Of a stretch of 64,000 nucleotides of DNA, positions 17,814 through 26,995 are shown one piece after another (position 1 is the first letter of the stretch; every line of letters starts with the position of its first letter). The notes beneath the pieces were generated by a model. That model did no database searches and was not told where the DNA came from. It worked only from the letters and a program-made list of their open reading frames with translations. The stretch spans positions 62,001 to 126,000 of the forward strand of contig NZ_JACKUK010000036.1 of NCBI RefSeq assembly GCF_025822765.1, given 5' to 3'. The stretch is from Mycobacterium barrassiae. GTDB taxonomy: Bacteria > Actinomycetota > Actinomycetes > Mycobacteriales > Mycobacteriaceae. Made by a program: the position numbers and the translations under genes.

Positions 17814-19280
17814 TCACCCCGAGTTACCCAAGTCACCTGCCCATTTGCAGTTCGCCACCCACGGCGACGCCGCGGCCGCAATGGACCAGGCGATGTCCGC
17901 GGGCACATCAATCACCTGGTAGTGCTTGACGCCTGCCGCGGTGGCGGCGATCAGCGTGGCCACGCCGGCTCGGCGCTGCATCAGGGTCTGCCGCACGGTC
18001 CATCCGATGATGCCGGGTCCAGCGATGCAGTCGCGCCTGCGATGAAGGCTTCCGGTCCGCGCCACCAGCCAGCCGTCGCCCACCCGGTGGCCGAGCGCGC
18101 GTGAGCGGTCGTGGGCAAGCAGTGCACAGCAGACGCCGAGCAGCGCCAGCACCACCCAGGCCCACGCGGGCACGCCGACGATCAGCAGCACGATCGCAGC
18201 CAACGCGGGCAGTACCAGGGCACGCGTCCAACGCCTGCGAGTGGCCGCGGGCCCGTGCCGGCGCAGCGGCCCCCACACGGCGTCCGGCTGGGCGATCAGT
18301 TCGGCGAGCACCGCTTCGGCGGTCGACCTCGGGCACGGCGGTAACAACGTCGACGCTTCACCCGCCCCGCCGACCCCCGTCATCACCGCGTCCAACCGGG
18401 CGCCGCCGAACATCCTGACCAGCAACGGCTCTCGCAGCGTTCCGCCACGCAACCTGCGCATGTCGAAGGTGTGCTCGCGCACCCGCAGCAGCCCGTGCTT
18501 GAGGTGCAGGACGTCGGCGTCGCGCCGCAGATCGAGGTTTCCGTACGTCAGAAGGGACTGCAGCACCGACAACACCGACGACGCGAACAGCACCAGCACC
18601 ACGACGGCGACGACGATCACTGCGATACCGAAGCGGTCTGCCAACGCCGCGCCGGACTGTTCGAGCCGCGAATCACGCAGTGCCGCAGTCGCACCCACTT
18701 GATAAGCCAGGCCGGCCGCCGCGGCGATCATCGCCAGACCGGTGAAGCTCAACGGGCTGTATCGCAGCCAGGACGGCTGCCAACGGGCGAGCACCCGCCC
18801 CGGCGTCATCGTCGGCTGCTCGACGTCGGGTGCCAACGAATCGGCCAGCAGAATCGCGCGCAGCCGCGGCACCTCGTCGGCCACGACCGCGTCGAGCGCG
18901 AATGCGTTGTCCCCTGTCGCCGCCTGACCGGTGCTGACCCGCACGACGGTCAGCCCGAGCAGCCGGTGCAGCAGCCTGGAATCCGTCGACACCGAGCGAA
19001 TCCTGTTGCGCGGAAGGGAAAGTACCTTGCGTTGCAGGATTCCCGTCCGCAGTTGCACCTCGCCGGGGCCGATGCGGTAGCTCGTGGTGAACCAGCGGGC
19101 GATGCCGAACGCCACCGTCAACACGAGAACCACGACCGCGTACATCGGGTTCCCGGTCGCCGAGCCCAGCACGACCGTGCCGATGATCACCGGGATCTGC
19201 CGCAGCACCTCATGAACGGGATGCACCAACAGCATGCGAGGACTGAGCCGGTTCCAACCCCCGTCAACGGGCGTACTCAC
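17814..19280 (-). CDS. Membrane protein with three bacterial PH domains (YdbT-like)
   Basis: 488 residues. Three bPH_2-type modules alternate with hydrophobic helices: one after the first helix pair (TSYRIGPGEVQLRTGILQ region), one in the middle (DADVLHLKHGLLRVREHTF region) and one at the end (VGDGWLVARTGSLHRRRD region). The Bacillus counterpart YdbT, with YdbS, is linked to resistance to the circular bacteriocin amylocyclicin. The start is a GTG at 19278-19280 overlapping the stop of the YdbS-like gene by 4 nt (GTGA), so the two are coupled and probably form one membrane complex. Confidence 0.82.
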   Translation of the reverse strand: MSTPVDGGWNRLSPRMLLVHPVHEVLRQIPVIIGTVVLGSATGNPMYAVVVLVLTVAFGIARWFTTSYRIGPGEVQLRTGILQRKVLSLPRNRIRSVSTDSRLLHRLLGLTVVRVSTGQAATGDNAFALDAVVADEVPRLRAILLADSLAPDVEQPTMTPGRVLARWQPSWLRYSPLSFTGLAMIAAAAGLAYQVGATAALRDSRLEQSGAALADRFGIAVIVVAVVVLVLFASSVLSVLQSLLTYGNLDLRRDADVLHLKHGLLRVREHTFDMRRLRGGTLREPLLVRMFGGARLDAVMTGVGGAGEASTLLPPCPRSTAEAVLAELIAQPDAVWGPLRRHGPAATRRRWTRALVLPALAAIVLLIVGVPAWAWVVLALLGVCCALLAHDRSRALGHRVGDGWLVARTGSLHRRRDCIAGPGIIGWTVRQTLMQRRAGVATLIAATAAGVKHYQVIDVPADIAWSIAAAASPWVANCKWAGDLGNSG

Positions 19281-19753
19281 GTGGCGTCCTCGGCGCCGAT
19301 CGCCGCGATGTCGGTGAGTTGCGCGACGACGCGGTCGGCGACGTCGACGTCCAGCGCGACGATGCGTACCGCACCTGCCGACGACGCCGTCGTCACGGTG
19401 ACATTCGCAAGGCCGAACAGGCGGTCCAGCGGCCCGCGTTCGGTGTCGACGGTCTGCACTCTGGATATCGGGGCGATGCGCCGTTCCTGCACAAGCCATC
19501 CCGTGCGGGTGTACACCGCGTCCGGACTTACGTCCCAGCGGTGTACGCGGAACCGCCACAACGGAACCACCACGACGAACAGGACCACACCGACGGCCGT
19601 CGCCATCGCCACGAGCGCGTTCAGCCACCACCGGCTGTGGTCGATGACGAACCACACCAGCTGGCCTAACGCGAACATCGTCCAGGGAATTGCCGCGCCC
19701 AGCGCCCACACGAGCGGCGCCTTGCGGCTCGGTGGGTTCGCGGGATCCTGCAT
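19277..19753 (-). CDS. Single PH-domain membrane protein (YdbS-like)
   Basis: 158 residues: two transmembrane helices (about 13-37 and 46-66) then one bPH_2 domain (WDVSPDAVYTRTGWLVQERR through LFGLANVTVTTAS). It is the usual partner of a three-PH-domain protein, encoded immediately downstream with a 4-nt overlap. TACTTT (19760-19765) lies 6 nt before the ATG, making a leaderless promoter for the pair. Function is not established in mycobacteria; a role in membrane integrity or antimicrobial-peptide resistance is inferred from Bacillus. Confidence 0.82.
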   Translation of the reverse strand: MQDPANPPSRKAPLVWALGAAIPWTMFALGQLVWFVIDHSRWWLNALVAMATAVGVVLFVVVVPLWRFRVHRWDVSPDAVYTRTGWLVQERRIAPISRVQTVDTERGPLDRLFGLANVTVTTASSAGAVRIVALDVDVADRVVAQLTDIAAIGAEDAT

Positions 19754-19819
19754 AGAACGAAAGTAACCGCCGACGCAAGACCAGTTCGCCAGACCGGTTG
19801 GCCTGAGTATGTTGATCGC

Positions 19820-20740
19820 ATGAGCGCCAAATGGACCGCGGCCGATGTGCCCGACCAATCCGGGCGAGTCGCGATAATCACCGGATCGAACACCGGCATC
19901 GGCTACGGAGCTGCGGCCGTGCTCGCCGCCAAGGGCGCCCACACGGTGTTGGCAGTGCGCAACGTCGACAAGGGCAACGACGCCGCGGCGCGCATCAAGA
20001 GCGCGAGCCCGAACGCGACCGTCACCGTCCAACAGCTCGACCTGACCTCGCTGGACAACATCCGCGCCGCGGCCGACGATCTGCGCGCCAAATTCGACCG
20101 CATCGATCTGCTGATCAACAACGCGGGCGTGATGTACACGGACAAGGCCCGCACCAAGGACGGTTTCGAGCTGCAGTTCGGCACCAACCATCTGGGCCAT
20201 TTCGCGCTCACCGGTCTGCTGCTCGACAACCTGCTGTCGGTGGACGGCTCGCGGGTCGTCACGGTCAGCAGCATGGCCCACCGCATCCGCGCCAAGATCC
20301 ACTTCGATGACCTCAATCTCGACCGCAACTACAACCGCGTCGTCGCATACGGTCAGTCCAAGCTCGCCAACCTCCTGTTCACCTACGAGCTCGCGCGGCG
20401 GCTGCAGGCCAAGGGGGCGCCGACGATCGCCACCGCGGCGCACCCGGGTGCCGCCGACACCGAACTGCTGCGCAACATGCCCGCAGGTATCCGGCAGGTC
20501 GGCCAGTTCTTCTGGTCGACGTTCATCGCGCAGAGTGCCGACATGGGGGCCGAGCCGACGCTACGCGCGGCGACGGACCCGGCCGCCAAGAATGCGGAGT
20601 ACTACGGCCCCAGTGGCTTCCAGGAACAGCGGGGCCACCCGAAAGTCGTTGCCTCCACCGCACAGTCACACGACGAGAGCATTCAGCGTCGGTTGTGGAC
20701 GGTGTCCGAGGAGCTGACCGGCGTGACCTTCCCCGTGTGA
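19820..20740 (+). CDS. Short-chain dehydrogenase/reductase (Rv0439c-like, paralogue 2)
   Basis: 306-residue classical SDR with TGSNTGIG, NNAG and YGQSK. By position next to moeA it is the counterpart of M. tuberculosis Rv0439c. It closely resembles the SDR at 11748 along its whole length, including the N-terminal SxKWT and the C-terminal LTGVTFPV. TATGTT (19808-19813) is 6 nt before the ATG, so the message is probably leaderless. Its TGA shares one base with the ATG of moeA (TGATG), so the two are translationally coupled. Substrate unknown. Confidence 0.9.
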   Translation: MSAKWTAADVPDQSGRVAIITGSNTGIGYGAAAVLAAKGAHTVLAVRNVDKGNDAAARIKSASPNATVTVQQLDLTSLDNIRAAADDLRAKFDRIDLLINNAGVMYTDKARTKDGFELQFGTNHLGHFALTGLLLDNLLSVDGSRVVTVSSMAHRIRAKIHFDDLNLDRNYNRVVAYGQSKLANLLFTYELARRLQAKGAPTIATAAHPGAADTELLRNMPAGIRQVGQFFWSTFIAQSADMGAEPTLRAATDPAAKNAEYYGPSGFQEQRGHPKVVASTAQSHDESIQRRLWTVSEELTGVTFPV

Positions 20741-21936
20741 TGCGGTCCGTCGAAGAACATCAGCGCGTCGTCGCCGGCCTGATCACTCGCAGGCCGGCGG
20801 TCACCATGCCCATCGCTGAGACGCTGGGCCTGGTACTCGCCGACGATGTGGTGGCTCCGCTGTCGCTTCCCGGCTTCGACAATTCCGCGATGGACGGGTA
20901 CGCCGTTGTCGCCGAGGATATTTCGGGCGCGACACCAGAACAGCCGGTGTTGTTGCCCGTCGCCGAGGACATTCCGGCGGGCCGCACCGACCAGCTCACG
21001 CTCAAGCCCGGCACCGCGCACCGGATCATGACGGGCGCGCCGCTGCCCAGCGTCGCCACCGCCGTGATCCCCGTCGAGGCCACCAACGCCGCCACCGACA
21101 CCGTCGAGATCCGCGCGAGCGCGAAACCGGGACAGCACATCCGCCGTGCGGGTGAGGACGTCACCGCGGGCACCACCGTGTTGCGGGCGGGGCAGGTGGT
21201 CACCCCCGCGGCGCTCGGCCTGGCGGCGGCGCTGGGGCTCGGCGAGTTGTCGGTCATTCCGCGCCAGCGGGTCCTGGTGATGTCGACGGGATCGGAACTC
21301 GTCGCACCCGGAACTCCGCTGCAGCCGGGCCAGATCTACGAATCCAACGCGGTGATGCTCGCCGCGGCCCTGCGCGATGCCGGCGCCGAGGTGGTGGCCA
21401 CCCCGACCGCCGGAGACGACGTTGCGGTGTTCCGCGACGCACTGGACCGCCACCGCGGCGACGCCGATCTGATCATCACCACCGGCGGCGTGAGCGCGGG
21501 CGCATACGAGGTGGTCAAGGACGCATTGGGCGAAGGCCAGGTCGAATTCGTCAAGGTCGCGATGCAGCCCGGCATGCCGCAGGGTTCGGGCGTCGTCGAC
21601 GGCACCCCGATCATCACCCTGCCGGGCAACCCGGTCAGCGCGCTGGTGTCGTTCGAAGTGTTCCTGCGGGCACCCCTGCGGAGCGCGATGGGGCTGCCTC
21701 ACCCCGAGCGCCCGCGGCGCACCGCGGTGTTGACCGAGGACCTCACCTCACCGCGAGGGAAACGTCAGTACCGCCGCGGAGTCTTCGATCCGGACGCGGG
21801 CACCGTCACCAGTTATGGGCCGCCCGCATCCCATCACCTGCGCTGGCTGGCGTCGGCGAACTGTCTGTTGGAGATCGACGAGGATGTCGTCGAACTCGCC
21901 GGTGGATCCCATGTTCAGATCTGGGACTTGGCATAG
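20740..21936 (+). CDS. moeA: Molybdopterin molybdenumtransferase MoeA
   Basis: 398 residues, typical of MoeA, which inserts molybdate into adenylylated molybdopterin to complete the molybdenum cofactor. Recognisable are FDNSAMDGYAV near the start, GAPLP, the MoCF domain VLVMSTGSELV with TTGGVSAG, and LPGNPVSALVSF. The ATG at 20740 overlaps the SDR stop by one base. By gene order it corresponds to moeA2 (Rv0438c). The other Moco genes are not nearby. Confidence 0.93.
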   Translation: MRSVEEHQRVVAGLITRRPAVTMPIAETLGLVLADDVVAPLSLPGFDNSAMDGYAVVAEDISGATPEQPVLLPVAEDIPAGRTDQLTLKPGTAHRIMTGAPLPSVATAVIPVEATNAATDTVEIRASAKPGQHIRRAGEDVTAGTTVLRAGQVVTPAALGLAAALGLGELSVIPRQRVLVMSTGSELVAPGTPLQPGQIYESNAVMLAAALRDAGAEVVATPTAGDDVAVFRDALDRHRGDADLIITTGGVSAGAYEVVKDALGEGQVEFVKVAMQPGMPQGSGVVDGTPIITLPGNPVSALVSFEVFLRAPLRSAMGLPHPERPRRTAVLTEDLTSPRGKRQYRRGVFDPDAGTVTSYGPPASHHLRWLASANCLLEIDEDVVELAGGSHVQIWDLA

Positions 21937-21976
21937 GCCTATTGGCGCCACGTCACGCCCGTAGAATCGCCCCACG

Positions 21977-22708
21977 ATGGCCAGACGCCCCGACAACAAC
22001 AAATCCGGCCCCGCACGGTTCGCCGCGCTGGTGCGTACCTCGATACCCCCGATGCACCCTGCGGGCCTGCCGTTCGTCGGTGCCAGCCTCGCGGTGGCGG
22101 CGCTCGGACACCGGAGTCGGTGGCTGCGACGCGCAGGCGTCGCATCCGCATTGGCCAACGCCGCGTTCTTCCGACATCCGCCGCGGGTGCCACCAAACCG
22201 TCCCGGCGTCGTCGTGGCTCCGGCCGACGGGCTGATCTGTCTCATCCAGGACGCCATACCGCCGGCCGAACTCGGCCTGCCCGCAACGCCTTTGCCGCGG
22301 GTCAGCATTTTCCTGTCGGTACTGGACGCGCACGTGCAGCGCGCACCGGTCGGCGGTGAGGTGGTGGCGGTCTGCCACCGGCCCGGAAAGTTTCATTCGG
22401 CCGAACTTGAGGCGGCCAGCGAGCTCAACGAACGCAACAGCATCGTCATCCGCACGCCGGAGGGTGCCCAGGTGATCGCGGTGCAGATCGCGGGCCTGGT
22501 GGCCCGCCGCATCGTGTGCGACGCGAAGGTCGGTGACAAGCTGGCGATCGGCGATACGTACGGGTTGATCCGGTACGGCTCACGCCTCGACACCTACCTG
22601 CCCGCGGGATCAAACCTCCTGGTCACCGTCGGCCAGCGGGCAGTCGGCGGGGAAACGGTGTTGGCCGAGCTCGGGCCCGATGACGTCGGGCGGACGGCTC
22701 CCGCATGA
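21977..22708 (+). CDS. psd: Phosphatidylserine decarboxylase
   Basis: 243 residues, of the short, type II-like bacterial/archaeal class. It decarboxylates phosphatidylserine to phosphatidylethanolamine at the membrane, using a pyruvoyl group formed by self-cleavage at the serine in [10 protein letters not shown] near the C-terminus. PADG (VVAPADGLI) and the [13 protein letters not shown] segment are conserved. TAGAAT lies 9 nt before the ATG, so the leader is very short or absent. It overlaps pssA by 4 nt (ATGA). Confidence 0.93.
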   Translation: MARRPDNNKSGPARFAALVRTSIPPMHPAGLPFVGASLAVAALGHRSRWLRRAGVASALANAAFFRHPPRVPPNRPGVVVAPADGLICLIQDAIPPAELGLPATPLPRVSIFLSVLDAHVQRAPVGGEVVAVCHRPGKFHSAELEAASELNERNSIVIRTPEGAQVIAVQIAGLVARRIVCDAKVGDKLAIGDTYGLIRYGSRLDTYLPAGSNLLVTVGQRAVGGETVLAELGPDDVGRTAPA

Positions 22709-23556
22709 TCAAGCCCCGCGTCAAGGCGCCGGTGATCAGCCTGCGCATTCTGCCCAGCGCCATGACCGTGACCGCCATCTGCCTCGGCTTGAGCGCAGTG
22801 AAATTCGCCCTCGACGGCCGACCGACGGAATCGATGGCGTTTCTGGCCGTTGCCGCGATCCTCGACGCACTCGACGGCCGCATGGCCCGGATCTTGAAGG
22901 CCACGTCCCGGATGGGCGAGGAGATCGACTCACTCGCCGACGCGGTGAACTTCGGTGTCGCACCGGCGTTCATCGTCTACGCAACCCTGCTCTCGACGTC
23001 CCAGATCGGCTGGATCGTGGTGTTGCTCTACGCGGTGTGCATCGTGTTGCGGCTGGCGCGGTTCAACGCGATGCTCGACGTCGCCAAGCCCGCATACGAG
23101 AACAAGTACTTCGTCGGCATGCCTGCCCCCGCCGGGGCGATCGGGGCGATCGGTCCGCTGGCCGCCAAGATGCAGTTCGGCGAAGGCTGGTGGACGTCTG
23201 AAATCGCAGTGATCGTCTGGATGGTCGGCGTCTCGCTGTTGGTGGTCAGCACGCTGCCGATGCGCAAGATCCACACCTTCTCGGTGTCACCGAACATGGT
23301 TGCGCCGCTTCTGGTGGCCGTCGCGATTCTGGTCGCGGCGTCGATCCTGTACGGCTACCTCGTGATCCTGGCGATCATCCTCGGCTATGTCATCCACATC
23401 CCGTTCGCGATCCGGACCCGGCGCTTCCTGGCGGAGCATCCCGAGGTGTGGGACGACAAACCGCGGCAGCAGCGGGCCGCGCGACGGGCGATCCGCCGCG
23501 CGCAGCCGCACCGGAGGTCCGTGATGCGACTCGGATTGCGCAGGCCGGGCTCCTGA
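22705..23556 (+). CDS. pssA: CDP-diacylglycerol--serine O-phosphatidyltransferase
   Basis: 283 residues, multi-pass membrane enzyme. It condenses CDP-diacylglycerol with serine to give phosphatidylserine, the substrate of the neighbouring Psd. The CDP-alcohol phosphotransferase motif is complete: DGRMAR, then G and two aspartates in [14 protein letters not shown]. About seven helices follow. The last 40 residues are a basic, arginine-rich cytosolic tail. Start overlaps psd by 4 nt, so the two steps of phosphatidylethanolamine synthesis are translationally coupled. Confidence 0.94.
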   Translation: MIKPRVKAPVISLRILPSAMTVTAICLGLSAVKFALDGRPTESMAFLAVAAILDALDGRMARILKATSRMGEEIDSLADAVNFGVAPAFIVYATLLSTSQIGWIVVLLYAVCIVLRLARFNAMLDVAKPAYENKYFVGMPAPAGAIGAIGPLAAKMQFGEGWWTSEIAVIVWMVGVSLLVVSTLPMRKIHTFSVSPNMVAPLLVAVAILVAASILYGYLVILAIILGYVIHIPFAIRTRRFLAEHPEVWDDKPRQQRAARRAIRRAQPHRRSVMRLGLRRPGS

Positions 23557-23557
23557 C

Positions 23558-25771
23558 GTGACCGGTTTCGACTCGGGGCGCTCTGCAACCGACCGCCCCG
23601 CCCTCAAACAGCAGCTCACGCTCACCGCCAGGTTGAACACGTCGGCGTTGGACACCCGCCGCGGTGTGGTCAGGCTTCATCCGGAAGTGATTGCGGCACT
23701 TGGTATCCGCGAATGGGATGCGGTCGCGCTGACGGGTTCGCGCACCACCGCCGCGGTGGCGGGCGTGGCACCGCCGGGCACACCGACCGGCACCGCGCTG
23801 CTCGACGATGTGACGCTGTCCAATGCCGGTGTTCGCGAGAACGCCCCGGTGCTGGTCGAACCCGTGACGGTGTACGGCGCGCGTTCGGTGACGCTGTCGG
23901 GCTCCAACCTCGCCACTCAGTCGATCTCACCGGCGACGCTGCGTCAGGCGCTACTGGGCAAGGTGATGATGGTGGGCGACACCGTCTCGTTGCTGCCGCG
24001 TGAGCTGGGTCCGGACATCCCCACGTCGGCGGCGACCTCCGCGCTCGCGTCGTCGGTGGGCATCACCTGGACGTCCGAACTGCTCACGGTGACCGGCGTC
24101 GATCCTGCGGGACCGGTGAGCGTACAACCCAATTCGTTGGTGAGCTGGGGAGACGGGGTGACGCCCACGAAGGCTGCGTCGTCGGCCCAGCCGACCGTCA
24201 CCGCGGGCGAGAAGGCCCCCGCTGTCAGCTTCGACGACCTCAAGGGCGCGCACGCCCAGGCGTCTCGGTTGTCCGAATGGCTCAAACTCGCTCTCGATCA
24301 GCCGGAGCTGCTCGAAACTCTGGGTGCCACAGCCAATCTCGGTGTGCTGGTGTCCGGACCGGCAGGCGTCGGCAAGGCCACCATGGTGCGCACGGTCTGC
24401 ACCGATCGCCGTCTCGTCGAGCTCGACGGTCCCGAGGTGGGTGCGCTGCGCGCCGAGGATCGGCTGTCCAGCGTGTCGTCGGCGGTGTCCACCGTGCGTG
24501 ACGGCGGCGGCGTGCTGCTGATCACCGATATCGACGCATTGCTCCCCTCACCCGCCGAACCCGTTGCGACGCTGATCCTCACGGAGTTGCGCAACGCCGT
24601 CGCCACCCGAGGCGTCGCGTTCGTCGCCACCTCCGCGGTACCCGACAACGTCGACCCGCGGCTGCGGGCGCCCGACCTCTGCGACCGCGAGCTCGGCCTG
24701 AGCCTGCCGGACGGGTCGATCCGCAGGCAGCTGCTCGAGGTGCTGCTGCGCGACGTCCCGTCAGGTGAACTCGATCTGGGCGAAATCGCCGAACGCACAC
24801 CCGGTTTCGTCGTCGCCGATCTGTGTGCGCTGGTGCGCGAGGCGGCGCTGCGGGCGGCCGCGAGGGCCAGCTCGGACGGCAAGCCGCCGGAGTTGACGCA
24901 GGACGATCTGACCGGCGCGCTGAGCGTCATCCGGCCCCTGTCGCGGTCGGCCACCGAAGAGGTGTCGGTCGGTTCGGTGACACTCGAGGACGTCGGCGAC
25001 ATGGCCGACACCAAGCAGGCGCTCACCGAGGCGGTGCTGTGGCCGTTGCAGCATCCGGAGACCTTCGAGCGACTCGGTGTCGAGCCACCGCGCGGTGTGC
25101 TGCTCTACGGCCCGCCGGGCTGCGGCAAGACGTTCGTGGTGCGGGCGCTGGCCAGCTCGGGACGGCTGAGCGTGCACGCCGTCAAGGGTGCCGAGCTGAT
25201 GGACAAGTGGGTCGGCGCCTCGGAGAAGGCGGTCCGCGACCTGTTCCGTCGCGCGCGCGACTCTGCGCCGTCGCTGGTGTTCCTCGACGAGCTCGACGCA
25301 TTGGCGCCGCGGCGCGGGCAGAGCTTCGACTCCGGGGTCACCGACCGGGTGGTCGCCGCGCTGCTCACCGAACTCGACGGGATCGAGCCGCTGCGCAACG
25401 TGGTGGTACTCGGCGCGACGAACCGTCCCGACCTGATCGACCCGGCGCTGCTGCGACCCGGACGGCTGGAGAAGCTGGTCTTCGTCGAGCCGCCCGACGC
25501 CGAGGCACGTCGCGAGATCCTGCGCACCGCAGGCAAATCCGTGCCGCTGGCCGACGACGTCGATCTCGACGCCCTGGCCGGCGACCTGGAGGGCTACAGC
25601 GCCGCCGACTGCGTGGCGCTGCTGCGCGAGTCCGCGCTGACGGCGATGCGCCGCTCGATCGACGCCGCCGCCGTCACAGCTGAGGACGTCGCCAAGGCCC
25701 GCGAAACCGTGCGGCCGTCGCTCGATCCCGTCCAGGTCGAGTCGCTACGCGCGTTCTCCGCCGCACGCTGA
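23558..25771 (+). CDS. Cdc48/p97-like tandem AAA+ ATPase (Rv0435c / Msm0858 type)
   Basis: 737 residues. An N-domain of about 200 residues resembles the Cdc48 double-psi barrel. D1 has a Walker A variant GPAGVGKAT (267-275), where the T/S after the lysine is Ala, and a Walker B variant LLITDIDAL without the catalytic glutamate. D2 is canonical: GPPGCGKT (518-525), FLDELDAL (575-582) and GATNRPDLIDPALLRPGR. Thus D2 should power remodelling or unfolding of protein complexes, with D1 degenerate. The GTG start is 1 nt after pssA, in the same operon. Confidence 0.9.
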   Translation: MTGFDSGRSATDRPALKQQLTLTARLNTSALDTRRGVVRLHPEVIAALGIREWDAVALTGSRTTAAVAGVAPPGTPTGTALLDDVTLSNAGVRENAPVLVEPVTVYGARSVTLSGSNLATQSISPATLRQALLGKVMMVGDTVSLLPRELGPDIPTSAATSALASSVGITWTSELLTVTGVDPAGPVSVQPNSLVSWGDGVTPTKAASSAQPTVTAGEKAPAVSFDDLKGAHAQASRLSEWLKLALDQPELLETLGATANLGVLVSGPAGVGKATMVRTVCTDRRLVELDGPEVGALRAEDRLSSVSSAVSTVRDGGGVLLITDIDALLPSPAEPVATLILTELRNAVATRGVAFVATSAVPDNVDPRLRAPDLCDRELGLSLPDGSIRRQLLEVLLRDVPSGELDLGEIAERTPGFVVADLCALVREAALRAAARASSDGKPPELTQDDLTGALSVIRPLSRSATEEVSVGSVTLEDVGDMADTKQALTEAVLWPLQHPETFERLGVEPPRGVLLYGPPGCGKTFVVRALASSGRLSVHAVKGAELMDKWVGASEKAVRDLFRRARDSAPSLVFLDELDALAPRRGQSFDSGVTDRVVAALLTELDGIEPLRNVVVLGATNRPDLIDPALLRPGRLEKLVFVEPPDAEARREILRTAGKSVPLADDVDLDALAGDLEGYSAADCVALLRESALTAMRRSIDAAAVTAEDVAKARETVRPSLDPVQVESLRAFSAAR

Positions 25772-25781
25772 CTCCCCCTTC

Positions 25782-25843
25782 CGCCGAGACTGCTGCCAGA
25801 TCGCGATTTCGCGGAAATTCGCGATCTGTGCGCAGTCTCGGCG
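25782..25843. repeat. Long intergenic palindrome (probable terminator/repeat element)
   Basis: CGCCGAGACTG (25782-25792) pairs perfectly with CAGTCTCGGCG (25833-25843). An inner stem AGATCGCGA (25798-25806) pairs with TCGCGATCT (25819-25827). It lies 10 nt after the ATPase stop. It has no T-run, so it may be a dispersed palindromic repeat that also stops transcription. Pieces recur at 13212-13221 (GTGCGCAGTC) and 27944-27954 (CGCCGAGACTG). Confidence 0.75.
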
Positions 25844-25858
25844 ACCTCCGGATTAGAT

Positions 25859-25908
25859 CTTGACAGTGACTAGTTGAGGGTGCATAGTCGTAACTAGCCA
25901 CTGTCAAG
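25859..25908 (+). promoter_or_regulatory. Promoter embedded in an inverted-repeat operator
   Basis: Arms at 25859-25875 and 25892-25908 (CTTGACAGTGACTAGTT against its near-complement) match at 16 of 17 positions around a 16-bp centre. The left arm contains a perfect TTGACA (25860-25865), and CATAGT (25883-25888) follows after 17 bp. Transcription would begin just before the DUF1707 gene. A repressor bound to both arms would bracket the promoter. Confidence 0.72.
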
Positions 25909-25928
25909 ATTGACTATCGGGAGGCACG

Positions 25929-26372
25929 ATGCGAGCCGGCGATCTCGAACGGGAGCGGACCGCGAATCAACTGGGTCAGGCACTGGCGCAGGGCTACCTC
26001 ACGCTGGACGAATACGAGCCCCGACTGCAGGCCACATTCGCCGCGCACACCACCGACGAACTGCACGACCTGGTCGCAGACCTGCCGCTGGACCGGATCC
26101 GGCGCAACGACCCGGCCCGCAGGCAGGCCCGCCGAACGGCAGCACGCCGCGGCGTGCAGATCCACCTCGGCGCCTACATGTCGATGGTCGTCATCGTGCT
26201 GGCCGTGTGGCTGGCCGTCGGCCTGACCGCCGGCGCCTGGTACTTCTGGCCGATCTGGCCCATCCTCGGCGCGGGCATCGGGCTCGTCGGCCATGCCCTG
26301 CCGGTCCGCTTCGCGACACCCGCGCTATGCGGAGCGCGTCACGGTTCGATCAGGCCGGCGCGGATCGCGTAG
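25929..26372 (+). CDS. DUF1707 / 2TM-domain membrane protein
   Basis: 147 residues. The first 55 form a DUF1707 (SHOCT-like) module: [20 protein letters not shown], then [19 protein letters not shown] basic stretch and two transmembrane helices follow (about 82-105 and 107-125). GGGAGG just before the ATG is the ribosome-binding site. Such proteins often sit beside stress or antibiotic-response genes, with unknown function. The last 34 nt overlap, tail to tail, the response-regulator gene. Confidence 0.82.
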   Translation: MRAGDLERERTANQLGQALAQGYLTLDEYEPRLQATFAAHTTDELHDLVADLPLDRIRRNDPARRQARRTAARRGVQIHLGAYMSMVVIVLAVWLAVGLTAGAWYFWPIWPILGAGIGLVGHALPVRFATPALCGARHGSIRPARIA

Positions 26373-26995
26373 CGCGTCAACGCCACCCGGTCCTGCAGAC
26401 CGAGTTTGGCCAACGTGTTGGTGCGGTGGCGGTCGACGGTCTTGGTGCTGATGCTCAGCGTCGCCGCGATCTCCCGCGTCGAGAAGCCCTCGGCGATCAG
26501 CTTGAGCACCTCCTCCTCGCGAGGCGTGAGGATGGTCTCGGGCAACGAGTCGCCGTGCCGCGCCCTGTGCAGGTAGTCGCGGATCAGCGCGGTGACCGCA
26601 CCGGCATAGAGGAACGGCTCGCCCCGCAGCGTCGCGCGGCACGCCTCGAGCAGATCGCGGTCGGCCACCGACTTGAGTACATAGCCCGACGCGCCCGCTT
26701 TCAACGCCTCGAAGAAGTACTGCTCGTTGTCGTACATCGACAGGATCAGGATCCGCACATGCGGATACCGCCGATTCATCTCCCGCGCCGCCTGCAGACC
26801 CGTCATCCGTGGCATCGCGATATCGAGAATCGCCAGGTCGGCCGGGATACGCGAGAGGACGTCGAGCGCCTCGTGTCCGTCGGCGGCCTCCGCCACCACC
26901 GTCAGATCCGGCTCCGCGTCGAGGATCATCCGCAGGCCGCTGCGAACCAGGGCATGGTCGTCGGCGAGCAGGATCCGCGCGGGCGAGGCGAGCAT
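26339..26995 (-). CDS. NarL/LuxR-family response regulator
   Basis: 218 residues. An N-terminal receiver has acidic DD at residues 12-13 and the phospho-acceptor Asp58 in LAILDIAMP. The C-terminal LuxR-type helix-turn-helix is [20 protein letters not shown] and following residues (about 150-212). It should be phosphorylated by the kinase encoded just upstream, whose TGA overlaps this ATG (TGATG). The target promoters are unknown; the nearby CBS and permease genes are candidates by position only. Confidence 0.9.
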   Translation of the reverse strand: MLASPARILLADDHALVRSGLRMILDAEPDLTVVAEAADGHEALDVLSRIPADLAILDIAMPRMTGLQAAREMNRRYPHVRILILSMYDNEQYFFEALKAGASGYVLKSVADRDLLEACRATLRGEPFLYAGAVTALIRDYLHRARHGDSLPETILTPREEEVLKLIAEGFSTREIAATLSISTKTVDRHRTNTLAKLGLQDRVALTRYAIRAGLIEP

